Shown here: piece by piece, positions 1-8,694 of the stretch | Numbering within the stretch: position 1 is the first letter of the stretch | Layout: each line of letters starts with the position of its first letter | DNA from: Collinsella sp944321445 | Lineage (GTDB): Bacteria; Actinomycetota; Coriobacteriia; Coriobacteriales; Coriobacteriaceae | Reading direction: 5' to 3' (one strand) | NCBI RefSeq assembly: GCF_030371825.1 | Contig: NZ_JAUDDM010000006.1 | Length of the DNA stretch: 64,000 nt | Translations under genes and position numbers: made by a program | The notes under the pieces: model-generated | Seen by the model: only the letters and a program-made list of their open reading frames with translations | The model's database searches: none | What the model was told of the DNA's origin: nothing

Positions 1-1
1 C

Positions 2-457
2 CGCCTGCACATGCGCCTGGACGTCGACCACGGCATCTTCGACCGCCGCGTACCGCCCTTCGTGCTGCAGCCGCTGCTCGAGAATTGCATCAAGCACGCC
101 ATGCGCGAGGTGGAGCCGCTGTCGATCATCGTGTCGGCTCGTGCCACGAAGGCGGGCATCGAGCTCGCGGTGGCCGACGACGGCATCGGCATGAGCGACG
201 AGGTGCGCATGCACCTGTTCGACCCGCGCGACGCGGCTGCCGACGAGCCCGAGACGCTCACGGCCGACGGCTCGGTCAAGCGCGGTTGCGGCCTGGCGCT
301 TTCCAACGTGCTCATGCGCATTCGGTTCTTCTTCGGCGAGGAATCGGGCATCCATGTGGAGTCGGTCGAGGGCGTGGGCACCCGCGTTGTCGTGGAGTTG
401 GTGGGCGAGCCGCACGAGCCAAGCCAGGCGACGTCGAAGATTCCGCAGGCAAGGTAG
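2..457 (+). CDS. LytS-type sensor histidine kinase, C-terminal part
   Basis: The 3' end of a histidine kinase whose start lies before the window. About 150 residues of the ATPase domain are visible: the N box (LLENCIKHA), the G1 box (DDGIGM) and the G2 box (GCGLAL), ending in VVVELVG. The same order of motifs is found in the complete kinase at 5880-7256, which is its paralog. It would phosphorylate the LytTR response regulator encoded 60 bases downstream on the same strand, so the two form one operon. The sensing part and the phospho-accepting histidine are outside the window, so the signal cannot be inferred. Confidence 0.9.
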   Translation, partial: RLHMRLDVDHGIFDRRVPPFVLQPLLENCIKHAMREVEPLSIIVSARATKAGIELAVADDGIGMSDEVRMHLFDPRDAAADEPETLTADGSVKRGCGLALSNVLMRIRFFFGEESGIHVESVEGVGTRVVVELVGEPHEPSQATSKIPQAR

Positions 458-517
458 GGGAGGCGGCGCGCGGGCGTTTGCGCGCGGGCCGTTCGATTCG
501 ATACGAGGGGAGACATC

Positions 518-1258
518 GTGGCAAGCGGTGATTTGTGGAACGTACTGATCGTGGACGACGAGCCGCCCATCCGCGCGGAGCTGCGCTACCTGCTGCAGCG
601 CGACAGCCGCATCGGCGCCATCGAGGAGGCGGGCAACGGCACGGAGGCCATCGAGAAGCTGCTCGCCGGCAAGCCCGACGTGCTGTTCCTTGATATCCAG
701 ATGCCCGGAACGAGCGGCATCAAGCTCGCCGAGACGCTGAAGAACCTTAAAACCCCGCCTGCCGTGGTGTTCGTGACGGCGTTTTCCGAATACGCTGCGG
801 AGGCCTTTGAGCTCGATGCGGTCGATTACGTGCTCAAACCGGTGGAGGAGAGCCGTCTGGCCCGCGCGCTGGACAAGGTGGGTGCGCAGCTGACGGCCCG
901 CCGCGGCACCGTGCCCGCGGAGCGCGTGCGCCGCCTGGCGGTCGAGCGCGCCGGCCACCATGCGTTCATTCCCCTGAGCGATATTTGCTACATCGAGGCC
1001 AAAGCCGACTACGCGAGCGTGGTGTGCCCGGGCGGAACCTACCTGGCCAACGAGTCCATCTCGTCGCTCGAGCGCCGGCTGGCCGATGACGGCTTTTTGC
1101 GGGTGCACCGCAGCTACCTGGTGAATGTCGACGAGGTCCACGACATCGAGGTCACGCGTGGCGGCCTTATGGAGCTCCGCTGCACGCGCGTTGACGCCGT
1201 GGTGCCCGTGTCGCGCCGCCGCGCCGCCGAGGTCAAGCGCCGTCTGGGCCTCGCCTAG
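518..1258 (+). CDS. LytTR-family response regulator
   Basis: A 246-residue response regulator. The receiver domain covers about residues 7-125, with acidic residues D13/D14, the probable phospho-acceptor D59 in LFLDIQMPG, and the conserved Lys in VLKPVEE. A LytTR DNA-binding domain fills about residues 135-245 (YIEAKADYASV, FLRVHRSYLVNV). It starts at GTG 518, preceded by a GAGGGGAG ribosome binding site. It follows the histidine kinase directly and is presumably its partner. It is strongly similar to the regulator at 7333-8049 (shared PPAVVFVTA and DAVDYxLKPVEE), so the window carries two paralogous systems. Target genes are unknown; LytTR proteins usually bind paired direct repeats upstream of cell-surface or stress genes. 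Confidence 0.93.
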   Translation: MASGDLWNVLIVDDEPPIRAELRYLLQRDSRIGAIEEAGNGTEAIEKLLAGKPDVLFLDIQMPGTSGIKLAETLKNLKTPPAVVFVTAFSEYAAEAFELDAVDYVLKPVEESRLARALDKVGAQLTARRGTVPAERVRRLAVERAGHHAFIPLSDICYIEAKADYASVVCPGGTYLANESISSLERRLADDGFLRVHRSYLVNVDEVHDIEVTRGGLMELRCTRVDAVVPVSRRRAAEVKRRLGLA

Positions 1259-1298
1259 ACGGACCTTTGCACTCAGAATCACCCGTCGGTCCCATCGT

Positions 1299-1478
1299 TT
1301 TGCCTGGATTAACCTAAGACGAAGCCGTTGTGTATGGGTTTTGCGGCACCGCGCGAGTAGGCCGTTTCAGGGACAAACTCTTGATCTGCGGTTTTAAGGA
1401 ACCGGATACCCGTGTCTACTTGCGGAAGCACCTAAAACCCATACACAACGGCTTCGTCTAAAGTTAATCCAGGCAAGA
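1299..1478. repeat. Long inverted repeat, family H copy 1
   Basis: About 44-base arms (1299-1342 and 1434-1478) form an imperfect palindrome around a 91-base centre. Each arm carries the core GTTGTGTATGGGTTTT preceded by CGAAGC. The same core, in the same inverted arrangement and with a centre of similar size, recurs at 35042-35188. It fills most of the gap between the response regulator and the phospholipase-like gene. No open reading frame of note lies inside. Confidence 0.9.
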
Positions 1479-1545
1479 CCGTCGTTCTGCGCGCGCTAAA
1501 ACGGGGAATAATGCCCTCGATGGCCGTTAATCGGAAGGAATTCGT

Positions 1546-2490
1546 ATGCCTGCGCTCATCACTCATCATCTGTTTGGCGAGGAAAGCATCGACCGCCTAC
1601 CTGCGGGGCTGGTGTCGACGGAGGAGGAGCGCACGGCGTTTCTCATCGCAAACCAGGGTCCCGACCCGTTTTTCTTCCATGCGCGCTCGCGCCAGGCGCG
1701 TTCGTGCATGAAGCTCGCCTCGCGCATGCACGCGGAGCGCATATCGCGCCAGTTCGCGGCGCTGCGCGACGGCGCGGCGCGCCTGCCGGAGCATGACGCG
1801 GGCGTAGGCCGCGCGTTCGTGCTGGGCATGCTGTCGCACTACGTGCTCGACCGCACGGCGCACCCGTTCGTCTACGACCAGCAGTGGGGCATCCAGCGCA
1901 TGGACGCGGACCTGGCGCTTGCGGGCAGCAAGGTGCATGCGGTAATCGAAAGCGACCTGGATATCCTCATGCTGCAGGCAAAGCGCGCCGGCGCCACCTG
2001 CGCGGACTATCCGCCGGTGTGCGAGCTCGTGACGACCGACCGCATCAACAAGGTGGCCGGCGCCCTCACGAGCTTCGTCGCGCGCAGCGTGTATGGGCTC
2101 GAGGTGGGCGCGGCCGAATACGGCGGTGCCGTGGCGGACATGCAGCTGGTCTATCGCCTGATCGAGCCCGCGGGCTCGCCGCGCTCCCGCGCGCTGGGCA
2201 TGTTCGAGGGCTTGGCGGGCAACTACTCCATGCTCACGTCGCTTGCGCACCGCGTGACGACTGAGGCTCCCGCGGCTGCCGGCAATCTGAGCCACCGCAC
2301 CTGGACGAATCCCTTCACCCAGAAGCAGTCGGACGAGAGCTTCCAGGATGTGTTCGAGCGCGCGCTCGACGACTACGCCCTCGCGGCCGCGCGCTTCGTG
2401 GAATCCGATGACGTGGCGGCCATGACCTGCCACATCAATTACTCCGGTCGCATTCTCGACGAAGACGAGGAATTCGACGGCGAAGAGTAA
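1546..2490 (+). CDS. Zinc-dependent phospholipase C-like protein
   Basis: A 314-residue protein resembling the zinc-dependent phospholipase C fold (Zn_dep_PLPC). The N-terminal MPALITHHLFGE, followed by an internal histidine/aspartate set (GMLSHYVLDRTAHPFVY, about residues 88-106), supplies the likely metal ligands. There is no signal peptide, so unlike clostridial alpha-toxin the protein is probably cytoplasmic; members of this family in Firmicutes and Actinobacteria are mostly uncharacterised. The acidic C-terminus (DEDEEFDGEE) is low-complexity. It starts at ATG 1546 after GGAAGGAA. It stands alone between two repeat elements. Substrate unknown; the family call is good, the enzymatic activity is only inferred. 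Confidence 0.8.
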   Translation: MPALITHHLFGEESIDRLPAGLVSTEEERTAFLIANQGPDPFFFHARSRQARSCMKLASRMHAERISRQFAALRDGAARLPEHDAGVGRAFVLGMLSHYVLDRTAHPFVYDQQWGIQRMDADLALAGSKVHAVIESDLDILMLQAKRAGATCADYPPVCELVTTDRINKVAGALTSFVARSVYGLEVGAAEYGGAVADMQLVYRLIEPAGSPRSRALGMFEGLAGNYSMLTSLAHRVTTEAPAAAGNLSHRTWTNPFTQKQSDESFQDVFERALDDYALAAARFVESDDVAAMTCHINYSGRILDEDEEFDGEE

Positions 2491-2498
2491 CCGCATCA

Positions 2499-2576
2499 GC
2501 CGCCTGGGAAAAAGGGGACAGGCACTTATTTCCCACTGGTGGGAAATAAGTGCCTGTCCCCTTTTTCCCAGGCGGC
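2499..2576. repeat. Palindromic element, family B copy 1 (double)
   Basis: A near-perfect palindrome of about 78 bases whose arms contain GGGGACAGGCACTTATTTCCCA and its complement, bounded by GCCGCC/GGCGGC. It follows the phospholipase-like stop codon by 8 bases and could also act as a transcription terminator. The GGGACAGGCAC core recurs at 8584, 8886, 27140 and 39483. Confidence 0.9.
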
Positions 2577-2657
2577 CTTCTTGTCGAAATCCTTACGCTT
2601 GCGCACTGCTCCCTGCCGTACCATAGGTCCGATAAGGAATGGCGGCGAAAGGATGAC

Positions 2658-3908
2658 ATGAACTACACCAAGCTCGAGCGCAATTGGGTCATGTACGACG
2701 TGGGCAACTCCGCCCTCGTGCTGCTCAACACCTCGGTCGTGCCCATCTACTTCGATGCCATCAACACGGGCGCCAGCTCCGCCGAGCTCGTGACCGCCTG
2801 GGCAAACGCCCAGACCATCGCCTCGCTCGTCGTGGCGCTGCTCATGCCCATCTTGGGCTCACTGGCTGACTTCGCGGGCAACAAGATCAAGTTCTTCCTA
2901 GGCTTTTTCCTCACGGGTCTCGTGCTGTGCCTCGCGCAGGCCATCCCCATGGGCGCCATGCCCTTCCTCATCATCTACGTACTGTGCACCATCGGCCTGA
3001 ACTCCTCCATGACGTTCTACGACGCCATGCTGCCCGATGTCACCACCGACGAGCGCATGGACAGCGTGTCCAGCTCGGGCTACGCATGGGGCTACATCGG
3101 CTCGTGCGTGCCGTTCATCGTGTGCATCGCGCTCATTATGCTCGGCCCCAGCCTGCTGGGCCTCGATATGATGCTCGCCACGCGGCTCTCGTTCGTCATC
3201 ACCGGCGTCTGGTGGCTCGCCTTCACCCTGCCGCTGCTGCGCACCTACAAGCAGCGCTACGGCAAGGAGCTCGCCCCCGGCGAGACCCCTGCGTCCGAGG
3301 TCGCCAAGACGTTCCGCGGGCTTGCCGCCACGCTGCGCCGCATCGCGGGCGATCGCGCCCTGCTCATCTACATGGTGGCGTTCTTCTTCTACATCGATGG
3401 CGTGCACACGGTCATCTCCATGTCCACCACCTACGGCACCTCGCTCGGTATCGATTCCACGCAGCTCATCTTGGCCTTGCTCGTCACGCAGTTCGTCGCG
3501 TTTCCCTCGGCCATCGTCTATGGTCGCCTGGCGGGCAAGCACGGCACGCTGCGCATGATTATGATCGCGGTGTTCGCCTATGTGTGCATCGTGCTGTTCG
3601 CCGCGTTCTTCCTCAAAACCGCCGCCGAGTTTTGGATCCTCGCCATCGCGGTCGGCATGTTCCAGGGCGGCATCCAGGCGCTTTCGCGCAGCTACTTCGG
3701 CAAGCTCATCCCCAAGGAGCGCGCCAACGAGTACTATGGCTTCTTTGACATTTTTGGGCGCTACGCGTCGGTGATGGGAACTCTGCTAGTATCGGTCGTG
3801 ACATCGCTCACGGGGGATCCTTCTTTAGGAGTGCTTTCCATCGGGATCCTCTTGGTTGTGGGCTTTGTCATGCTAGTAAAGCTCTCCCGCATGAGGGGCG
3901 TCGCGTAA
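2658..3908 (+). CDS. MFS transporter, UMF1 (Atg22-like) family
   Basis: A 416-residue integral membrane protein with about 12 predicted hydrophobic segments. The opening MNYTKLERNWVMYDVGNSA is typical of the UMF1 branch of the major facilitator superfamily, bacterial relatives of the yeast vacuolar effluxer Atg22. The motif GGIQALSRSYFGKLIP in the second half is also characteristic. The open frame extends upstream to 2550 into the palindrome, but ATG 2658, after GAAAGGA, gives the family N-terminus and is preferred. Transported substrate is unknown. It is a single gene, with the queT-like gene 139 bases downstream. Confidence 0.9.
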   Translation: MNYTKLERNWVMYDVGNSALVLLNTSVVPIYFDAINTGASSAELVTAWANAQTIASLVVALLMPILGSLADFAGNKIKFFLGFFLTGLVLCLAQAIPMGAMPFLIIYVLCTIGLNSSMTFYDAMLPDVTTDERMDSVSSSGYAWGYIGSCVPFIVCIALIMLGPSLLGLDMMLATRLSFVITGVWWLAFTLPLLRTYKQRYGKELAPGETPASEVAKTFRGLAATLRRIAGDRALLIYMVAFFFYIDGVHTVISMSTTYGTSLGIDSTQLILALLVTQFVAFPSAIVYGRLAGKHGTLRMIMIAVFAYVCIVLFAAFFLKTAAEFWILAIAVGMFQGGIQALSRSYFGKLIPKERANEYYGFFDIFGRYASVMGTLLVSVVTSLTGDPSLGVLSIGILLVVGFVMLVKLSRMRGVA

Positions 3909-3991
3909 CGCGTCACGCCGCCTCCCATACGGCAAGCGTCGCCCGCGCCGTTCCCGCTCGCGCAGGCTCGCATGCTCCAGGCGCCGCGTTC

Positions 3992-4026
3992 GGAGGGCTT
4001 TGCTGCAGTCAGTAAAGCCCTCCGAT
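3992..4026 (+). promoter_or_regulatory. Hairpin in the leader of the queT-like gene
   Basis: CGGAGGGCTTT and AAAGCCCTCCG form an 11-bp perfect stem with a 12-base loop, followed by AUUCAUAGAAGG and the start codon. Genes of this family are often controlled by preQ1 riboswitches, but the conserved preQ1-I and preQ1-II core sequences are not evident. It may be an attenuator, a terminator of the upstream MFS gene, or an unrecognised RNA switch. Confidence 0.45.
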
Positions 4027-4047
4027 TCATAGAAGGTGACCGAACAA

Positions 4048-4626
4048 GTGAAAACAAACGACATCGCCCGCGCCGGCGTCATCGCCGCGACCTACGCGGC
4101 CTGCACGCTGGTGACCATGCTCTTCTTGGGCAACCTCGCGTGGGGCCCCATCCAGTTCCGCGTGTCCGAGGCCCTGTGCGCGCTGGCGCTCATCACGCCC
4201 GCGGCCATTCCTGGCCTCACGCTGGGCTGCGCCATCGCCAACGTGGCCAACATCGTGCTCTCCGGAACGGGTGCGCTCGGCCTGCTCGACGTGATCTTCG
4301 GCTCGCTCGCCACGTGCCTGGGCGCCCTGTTCACATGGAAGATGCGCCGCCATCCGCTCGTGGCGCTCGCCGGCCCCGTGCTCGCCAACGCCCTCATCGT
4401 GCCGGCGTACCTGCCCCTGCTGCTCATGGGCGCGGGCTTCTATACCATCCCCTTCACGTCCATCTCGCTCGACGGCGCCTGGCCGCTCATGTATCTGTTT
4501 GGACTTGTGACCACGGGCGTGGGCGAAGCGACTATCATGTACGTGTTGGGGCTTCCTCTCTACCGTTCGCTGGCAAAGACGCATCTTGCGCATACCGACA
4601 TGGCAGAGATGGGTACAAGCAAGTAA
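4048..4626 (+). CDS. queT: QueT-type transporter, probable queuosine precursor uptake
   Basis: A 192-residue membrane protein with five to six hydrophobic segments, matching the QueT/COG4708 family, an S-component of energy-coupling factor transporters predicted to import queuosine precursors such as preQ1. Typical features are IARAGVIAATYAA at the N-terminus and FRVSEALCALALITPAAIPGL, which the family shares. GTG 4048 with AGAAGG upstream is preferred; GTG 4036 would add four residues but lacks a ribosome binding site. The ECF module (EcfA/EcfT) is not encoded nearby and would be supplied from elsewhere. A strong hairpin precedes the gene and may regulate it. Specificity is inferred from family membership. 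Confidence 0.85.
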   Translation: MKTNDIARAGVIAATYAACTLVTMLFLGNLAWGPIQFRVSEALCALALITPAAIPGLTLGCAIANVANIVLSGTGALGLLDVIFGSLATCLGALFTWKMRRHPLVALAGPVLANALIVPAYLPLLLMGAGFYTIPFTSISLDGAWPLMYLFGLVTTGVGEATIMYVLGLPLYRSLAKTHLAHTDMAEMGTSK

Positions 4627-4695
4627 GCGGATGGGGATATCGCACCCTCCCCGTCCGAACGGAGGCGGGCCGTAAGGTACGGGAAAGGGGAGTGC

Positions 4696-5895
4696 ATGAA
4701 TCCGACGATCGTTATCCCCTCCTATTGGGCCGAAAAAACCGCCGACCTTCAGTCGCCCGGAGCCTACGACCACAGCACGGACCTGCACAGCGCCACGCCG
4801 GAGCTCGACGCGTGCCTGGCGTCGCTCGAGCAGGTCCGTAACATCTGCCGCGTCGTCGTGCTCGTCGTGTGTCCGCCTGCGACCACCGATGCCGCGCGCG
4901 AGCGCGTGCAGCAGATCGCGGCCAACCATTCCAAGCTCACGGTGACCATCGTCACCAACACCGAGGCCGCGCGCATCCGCGACCGCGTGAGCGAGCTTGC
5001 GCCCAAGGCCCCCGGCGAGCCGGTGTCCCTGCGCGGATACGGTGCCATCCGCAATATGGGGCTCGCGGTCGCCAACATCCTGGCGCACGACAGCGTCATC
5101 TTCCTCGACGACGACGAGCTCGTCTTGGGTCCGGATTTCATGAAAACCGCCCTGTACGCCCTGGGCCAGCAGACCCGCCAAGGCCTCCCCATCTTGGCCA
5201 AGAGCGGCTACTTCTTCAATGCGGAGGGCTCGCCGCTCGCCGACACCTCCAAGGCCGATATCACGCACCGCTGGTGGACGAAGCGCATCGAGTTCAACCG
5301 CTGGATGCGCCGCGCGCTGGCGGGCACGCGCATCTCGCGCTCCAACTACGTGTGCGGCGGATGCTTCGCGCTGCACGCGCGCGCCTTCACCCGCGTGGCC
5401 TTCGACCCGTGGATCACGCGCGGCGAGGACCTGGACTACCTGTTCAACATGCGCATGCAGGGGCTCGACGTGTGGTTCGACAACAAGTGGGCCGTGCGCC
5501 ACCTGCCGCCGCCCACGCAGCATCGCGCCCCGCGCTTCATGCAAAACGTCTACCGCTGGTACTACGAGCGCGCCAAGCTCAGCCACGCCGCGCGCCAGCA
5601 CGACCTGGTGCCGGTGACCCCCGCCTCGCTCATGCCGTATCCGGGGCCGTGGTTTTCCGGCGAGCTGGACGAGCGCGTGCGCAAGACGGCGCTCGCCCGC
5701 GCCGTGCTCACGCGGGAGCACGCGGGCTACATGCAAATCGCCCGCCACGGCCGCGAACTCGCCGAACGCTATGCGAACGACAACAAGACGAAATATCTGC
5801 GCCTCCAAAGCTTCTGGCCCAGTATCATGGATGGACTGTGGAATGATACGAATCTGGTCCAGATGTTGGAGGACGCAACATGTCAAGCAAGCTGA
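4696..5895 (+). CDS. Family A (GT2-like) glycosyltransferase
   Basis: A 399-residue protein with a GT-A nucleotide-sugar fold: N-terminal MNPTIVIPSYW, the metal-binding acidic motif FLDDDE near residues 135-140, and a downstream CGGCFALHARAF plus GEDLDYLFNM, matching the acceptor-site ED motif of GT2 enzymes. It has no signal peptide and no clear membrane segment, so it acts on the cytoplasmic face. ATG 4696 follows GGAAAGGGGAG. Its 3' end overlaps the next gene, a histidine kinase, by 16 bases, so the two are translationally coupled; why a transferase is paired with a LytS-like kinase is unclear. Donor and acceptor are unknown. Confidence 0.85.
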   Translation: MNPTIVIPSYWAEKTADLQSPGAYDHSTDLHSATPELDACLASLEQVRNICRVVVLVVCPPATTDAARERVQQIAANHSKLTVTIVTNTEAARIRDRVSELAPKAPGEPVSLRGYGAIRNMGLAVANILAHDSVIFLDDDELVLGPDFMKTALYALGQQTRQGLPILAKSGYFFNAEGSPLADTSKADITHRWWTKRIEFNRWMRRALAGTRISRSNYVCGGCFALHARAFTRVAFDPWITRGEDLDYLFNMRMQGLDVWFDNKWAVRHLPPPTQHRAPRFMQNVYRWYYERAKLSHAARQHDLVPVTPASLMPYPGPWFSGELDERVRKTALARAVLTREHAGYMQIARHGRELAERYANDNKTKYLRLQSFWPSIMDGLWNDTNLVQMLEDATCQAS

Positions 5896-7256
5896 CCCGC
5901 ACCGAGGAGCATCACGCGTCCCGCGCGAACGCCCTGCCTGGCCTGCGGATTTTTGCCATCGTGTGCGCCTTGGGCATGTGCGGCTACTGCATTTGCGCAC
6001 TCGTGATGGGCTTTGACTCCGCCACGGCGGTCATTGCCTGCGCGCTGCTGTGCGTGTTTTTGGCCATCTTCATCTACCTGTGCCTGAACCCAGATACCCT
6101 GCGCTCGCAATACACCGAGCAGGCGCTTTCCACCGCCTCGGAGATGCTCGAGATCATCAAGGTGGGCCTGAACGAAGAGAGCGCGCGAGAGATTTGCCAG
6201 CGCCTGCTGCCCGAGACCCGCGCCATGGCGATCGCCGTGACCGACGACTCATGCGTGCTTGCCTGCGTGGGCGAGCTCGAAAGCGACTTCCCCTCCCGCT
6301 CGCCCATACACACGCCCGCCACGCGCTACGTGCTCGAGCACGGCGTGGCGCAGTCGTTCACCCATATGGTCGACGTCAAAAGCGAGCGCACCGAGCACCG
6401 CGCCATCCCCGCGGGCATCATCGTCCCACTCAAGGTGCGCGACAAGGCCATCGGCACGCTCAAGTTCTACTACCGCCACAGCCGCGACGTGAACCGCACG
6501 CAGTACGCGCTGGCCACGGGTTTCGCGGACCTCATCTCCACGCAGCTCGCCATCCACGAGCTCGAGCTGCAAGACGAGCTCACCGCCCGCGCTGAGCTGC
6601 GCGCCCTGCAGGCGCAGATCAACCCGCACTTCCTGTTCAACACCCTGAACACCATCGCCGCGCTTACGCGCACCGAACCGCTGCGTGCCCGCGGGCTTCT
6701 GCGCGAGTTCTCGTCGTTCTACCGCGCGACGCTCGAGAACTCCGGCTCGTTCATCCCACTTTCGCGTGAGGTGGCCCAAACAAGCCGCTATCTGCTGTTC
6801 GAGAAGGCGCGCTTTGGCGAGGACCGCATCCTGGAGCACGTGGAGATCGAGCCCGAGGCGCAAAGCGTGCTCGTGCCGGCGTTCATCATCCAACCGCTCG
6901 TTGAGAACGCGGTGCGCCACGGCATGCGCGACGAGGGTCCGCTCAACATCACGGTGCGCGCCGCCGCGCCCGAGGACGACATCGTGGACATCGAGGTCAT
7001 CGACGACGGCGTCGGCATGGACGATGCGGCAAAGGCGCGCCTGCTCGACACCCACGGGAGCTCGAGTGTCACGGAGCGCTCCGCCCCGCAGGGAGGCGGC
7101 ACCGGCGTGGCCATGCACAACATCCTGAAGCGCATCGAGCGCTTCTACGGGCCGCGTTCGGTGGCCTCGGTGGAGTCTCAGCAAGGGTCCGGTACAACAG
7201 TTTCGCTCAAGCTGGACTTACGCGACAGCAATCTTGCGTCGGGAGAGGTAAAATAG
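5880..7256 (+). CDS. LytS-type membrane sensor histidine kinase
   Basis: A 458-residue kinase. Two membrane segments lie at about residues 22-43 and 47-68, followed by a GAF-like sensor region (about 90-210), then the His_kinase domain with the phospho-acceptor H250 in QINPHFLFNTLN, and the ATPase domain with N box (QPLVENAVRHGM), G1 (DDGVGM) and G2 (GGGTGVAM). The gene overlaps the upstream glycosyltransferase by 16 bases and is followed by its presumed partner, a LytTR regulator, 76 bases downstream. It is the full-length paralog of the partial kinase at the left edge. The GAF-like region suggests a cytoplasmic small-molecule or redox signal, but nothing in the sequence names it. Confidence 0.92.
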   Translation: MSSKLTRTEEHHASRANALPGLRIFAIVCALGMCGYCICALVMGFDSATAVIACALLCVFLAIFIYLCLNPDTLRSQYTEQALSTASEMLEIIKVGLNEESAREICQRLLPETRAMAIAVTDDSCVLACVGELESDFPSRSPIHTPATRYVLEHGVAQSFTHMVDVKSERTEHRAIPAGIIVPLKVRDKAIGTLKFYYRHSRDVNRTQYALATGFADLISTQLAIHELELQDELTARAELRALQAQINPHFLFNTLNTIAALTRTEPLRARGLLREFSSFYRATLENSGSFIPLSREVAQTSRYLLFEKARFGEDRILEHVEIEPEAQSVLVPAFIIQPLVENAVRHGMRDEGPLNITVRAAAPEDDIVDIEVIDDGVGMDDAAKARLLDTHGSSSVTERSAPQGGGTGVAMHNILKRIERFYGPRSVASVESQQGSGTTVSLKLDLRDSNLASGEVK

Positions 7257-7332
7257 CGAATGCGGCGCGTCCGTCCTGGCCGTAATGGCCGCGACGTGCC
7301 GGGCAGAATTCAGGGGAAAGGTTTACACGCCT

Positions 7333-8049
7333 ATGCTACGTGCGATGATCGTCGATGATGAGGCTCCGGCTCGCTCCGAGCTGCGCTTCTTGCTGGAGCA
7401 AACCGGCAAGATGGGATCCATCACCGAGGCCGCAAGCGTTCGCACGGCCATCGAGATGCTCATGGGGAGCCGCGTCGATGTGGTCTTCCTGGACATCTCC
7501 ATGCCGGGTGCGTCGGGCATCCAGCTGGCCGAGGCGCTCCATAAGCTCAAGAACCCGCCTGCCGTGGTGTTCGTGACCGCCTACAGCGATCACGCGGTCG
7601 AGGCGTTCGACGTGGACGCCGTCGACTATCTGCTTAAGCCGGTCGAGGAAGCGCGTCTGGACCAGGCCATCGACAAGGTGCTGGCCCGCGTGAAGCCCGT
7701 GGTGGAGAACAAGTCTCCCATCGAGCGCATTCCGGTTGAAAAGGGCGGCCGCAAGGTCCTCATTCCCGTCGACCAGATTCGCTACATCATGGCCAAGGAT
7801 GACTACTCCTGCATCTTCACGGAGGACGATCGCTATCTGTCCACCACGTCGCTCGCGCAGTTCGAGTCCAAGCTGGGCGATTTCGGCTTCTTCCGCGTGC
7901 ATCGCCGCTACATCGTGAACCTCGCCTGCGTGGAGGACGTGGAGACGGCTGCCTCCGGCGCCATCCAGCTGGGCGTCACGGGTGTGGACGACCGCATTCC
8001 CGTGTCCCGTCGCCGCGTGGTGCCGCTCAAGAAGGCACTCAACCTGTAA
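7333..8049 (+). CDS. LytTR-family response regulator
   Basis: A 238-residue regulator with receiver domain (D8/D9, probable phospho-acceptor D54 in VFLDISMPG, Lys in LLKPVEE) and a C-terminal LytTR DNA-binding domain (IRYIMAKDDYSCIF, FFRVHRRYIVNL). ATG 7333 is chosen over an upstream in-frame ATG at 7285 because it begins the receiver fold directly and has AGGGGAAAGG in front. It follows the kinase at 5880-7256 and is its likely target. It is closely similar to the regulator at 518-1258, suggesting duplication of the whole pair, possibly with cross-talk. Confidence 0.93.
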   Translation: MLRAMIVDDEAPARSELRFLLEQTGKMGSITEAASVRTAIEMLMGSRVDVVFLDISMPGASGIQLAEALHKLKNPPAVVFVTAYSDHAVEAFDVDAVDYLLKPVEEARLDQAIDKVLARVKPVVENKSPIERIPVEKGGRKVLIPVDQIRYIMAKDDYSCIFTEDDRYLSTTSLAQFESKLGDFGFFRVHRRYIVNLACVEDVETAASGAIQLGVTGVDDRIPVSRRRVVPLKKALNL

Positions 8050-8109
8050 TGGTAAGGCGGGGCCAGGTTCAATCTTGTCGCAATCTTGTCGTAGGGGAGT
8101 AGAGGCAGC

Positions 8110-8574
8110 ATGACGACAGCGATGACGAAGCGAATCGACATCATTTCCGATACGCACGGCCATCTGTCCGACCAGCTGCTCGCCGCGCTCGAGGGCGCGG
8201 ACCTCATCGTGCACGCCGGCGACCTCACGTCCGAGTCGGACTACTTCGAGCTGCGCGCCATCGCCCCCATGCGCGCCGTTTTGGGCAACAACGACTGGTA
8301 CTACGACTACGGCCCCGAGGTGAAGAAGACCGCGCGCTTCACGTACGAGGGCCTTACCTTCGGCGTGGCGCACTACCGCGAGGACGTGCCGCTCGACGGC
8401 GTCGACGTGGCCGTGTGCGGGCACACGCACCGTCCCAAGATTGTGAACATGGGCCGCCGCGTGCTGGTGAACCCCGGCTCGCCCACCTACCCGCGCACCA
8501 TGCAGGGCCCGACCATCGCCCGCATGCTCGTACGCGACGGCGAGATCCTCTCCCTAGACATCATCAACCTGTAG
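8110..8574 (+). CDS. YfcE/MJ0936-type metallophosphoesterase
   Basis: A 154-residue calcineurin-fold phosphodiesterase with all the usual metal-binding motifs: DIISDTHG, GDLTS, GNND, and CGHTHRP close to the C-terminus followed by VNPGSP. This small class hydrolyses model phosphodiesters with Mn or Mg; the physiological substrate is unknown. ATG 8110 follows GGGGAGTAGAGG; a second ATG lies at 8122. It is monocistronic, with a repeat-rich gap downstream. Confidence 0.92.
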   Translation: MTTAMTKRIDIISDTHGHLSDQLLAALEGADLIVHAGDLTSESDYFELRAIAPMRAVLGNNDWYYDYGPEVKKTARFTYEGLTFGVAHYREDVPLDGVDVAVCGHTHRPKIVNMGRRVLVNPGSPTYPRTMQGPTIARMLVRDGEILSLDIINL

Positions 8575-8583
8575 CAGGAAAAA

Positions 8584-8616
8584 GTGGGAAAATAGGGACA
8601 GGCACTTTTTTCCCAC
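8584..8616. repeat. Palindromic element, family B copy 2 (half element)
   Basis: GTGGGAAAA and its complement flank GGGACAGGCACTT. This is a single unit of the family that appears doubled at 2499 and 39483. It lies 9 bases after the phosphoesterase stop codon. Confidence 0.8.
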
Positions 8617-8694
8617 GGCGGCTGCGCGTAGCAGACGGCCGTTCTTTGGTCTTCCGACCCACTTGCGGCGGCTCGCCGAATTGCGGGCGATTCT

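Noticed and set aside
3992..4026. preQ1 riboswitch call for the queT leader
   Set aside because: The conserved loop and A-rich tail of preQ1-I and the preQ1-II pseudoknot sequence could not be found, so it is listed only as an unassigned hairpin.
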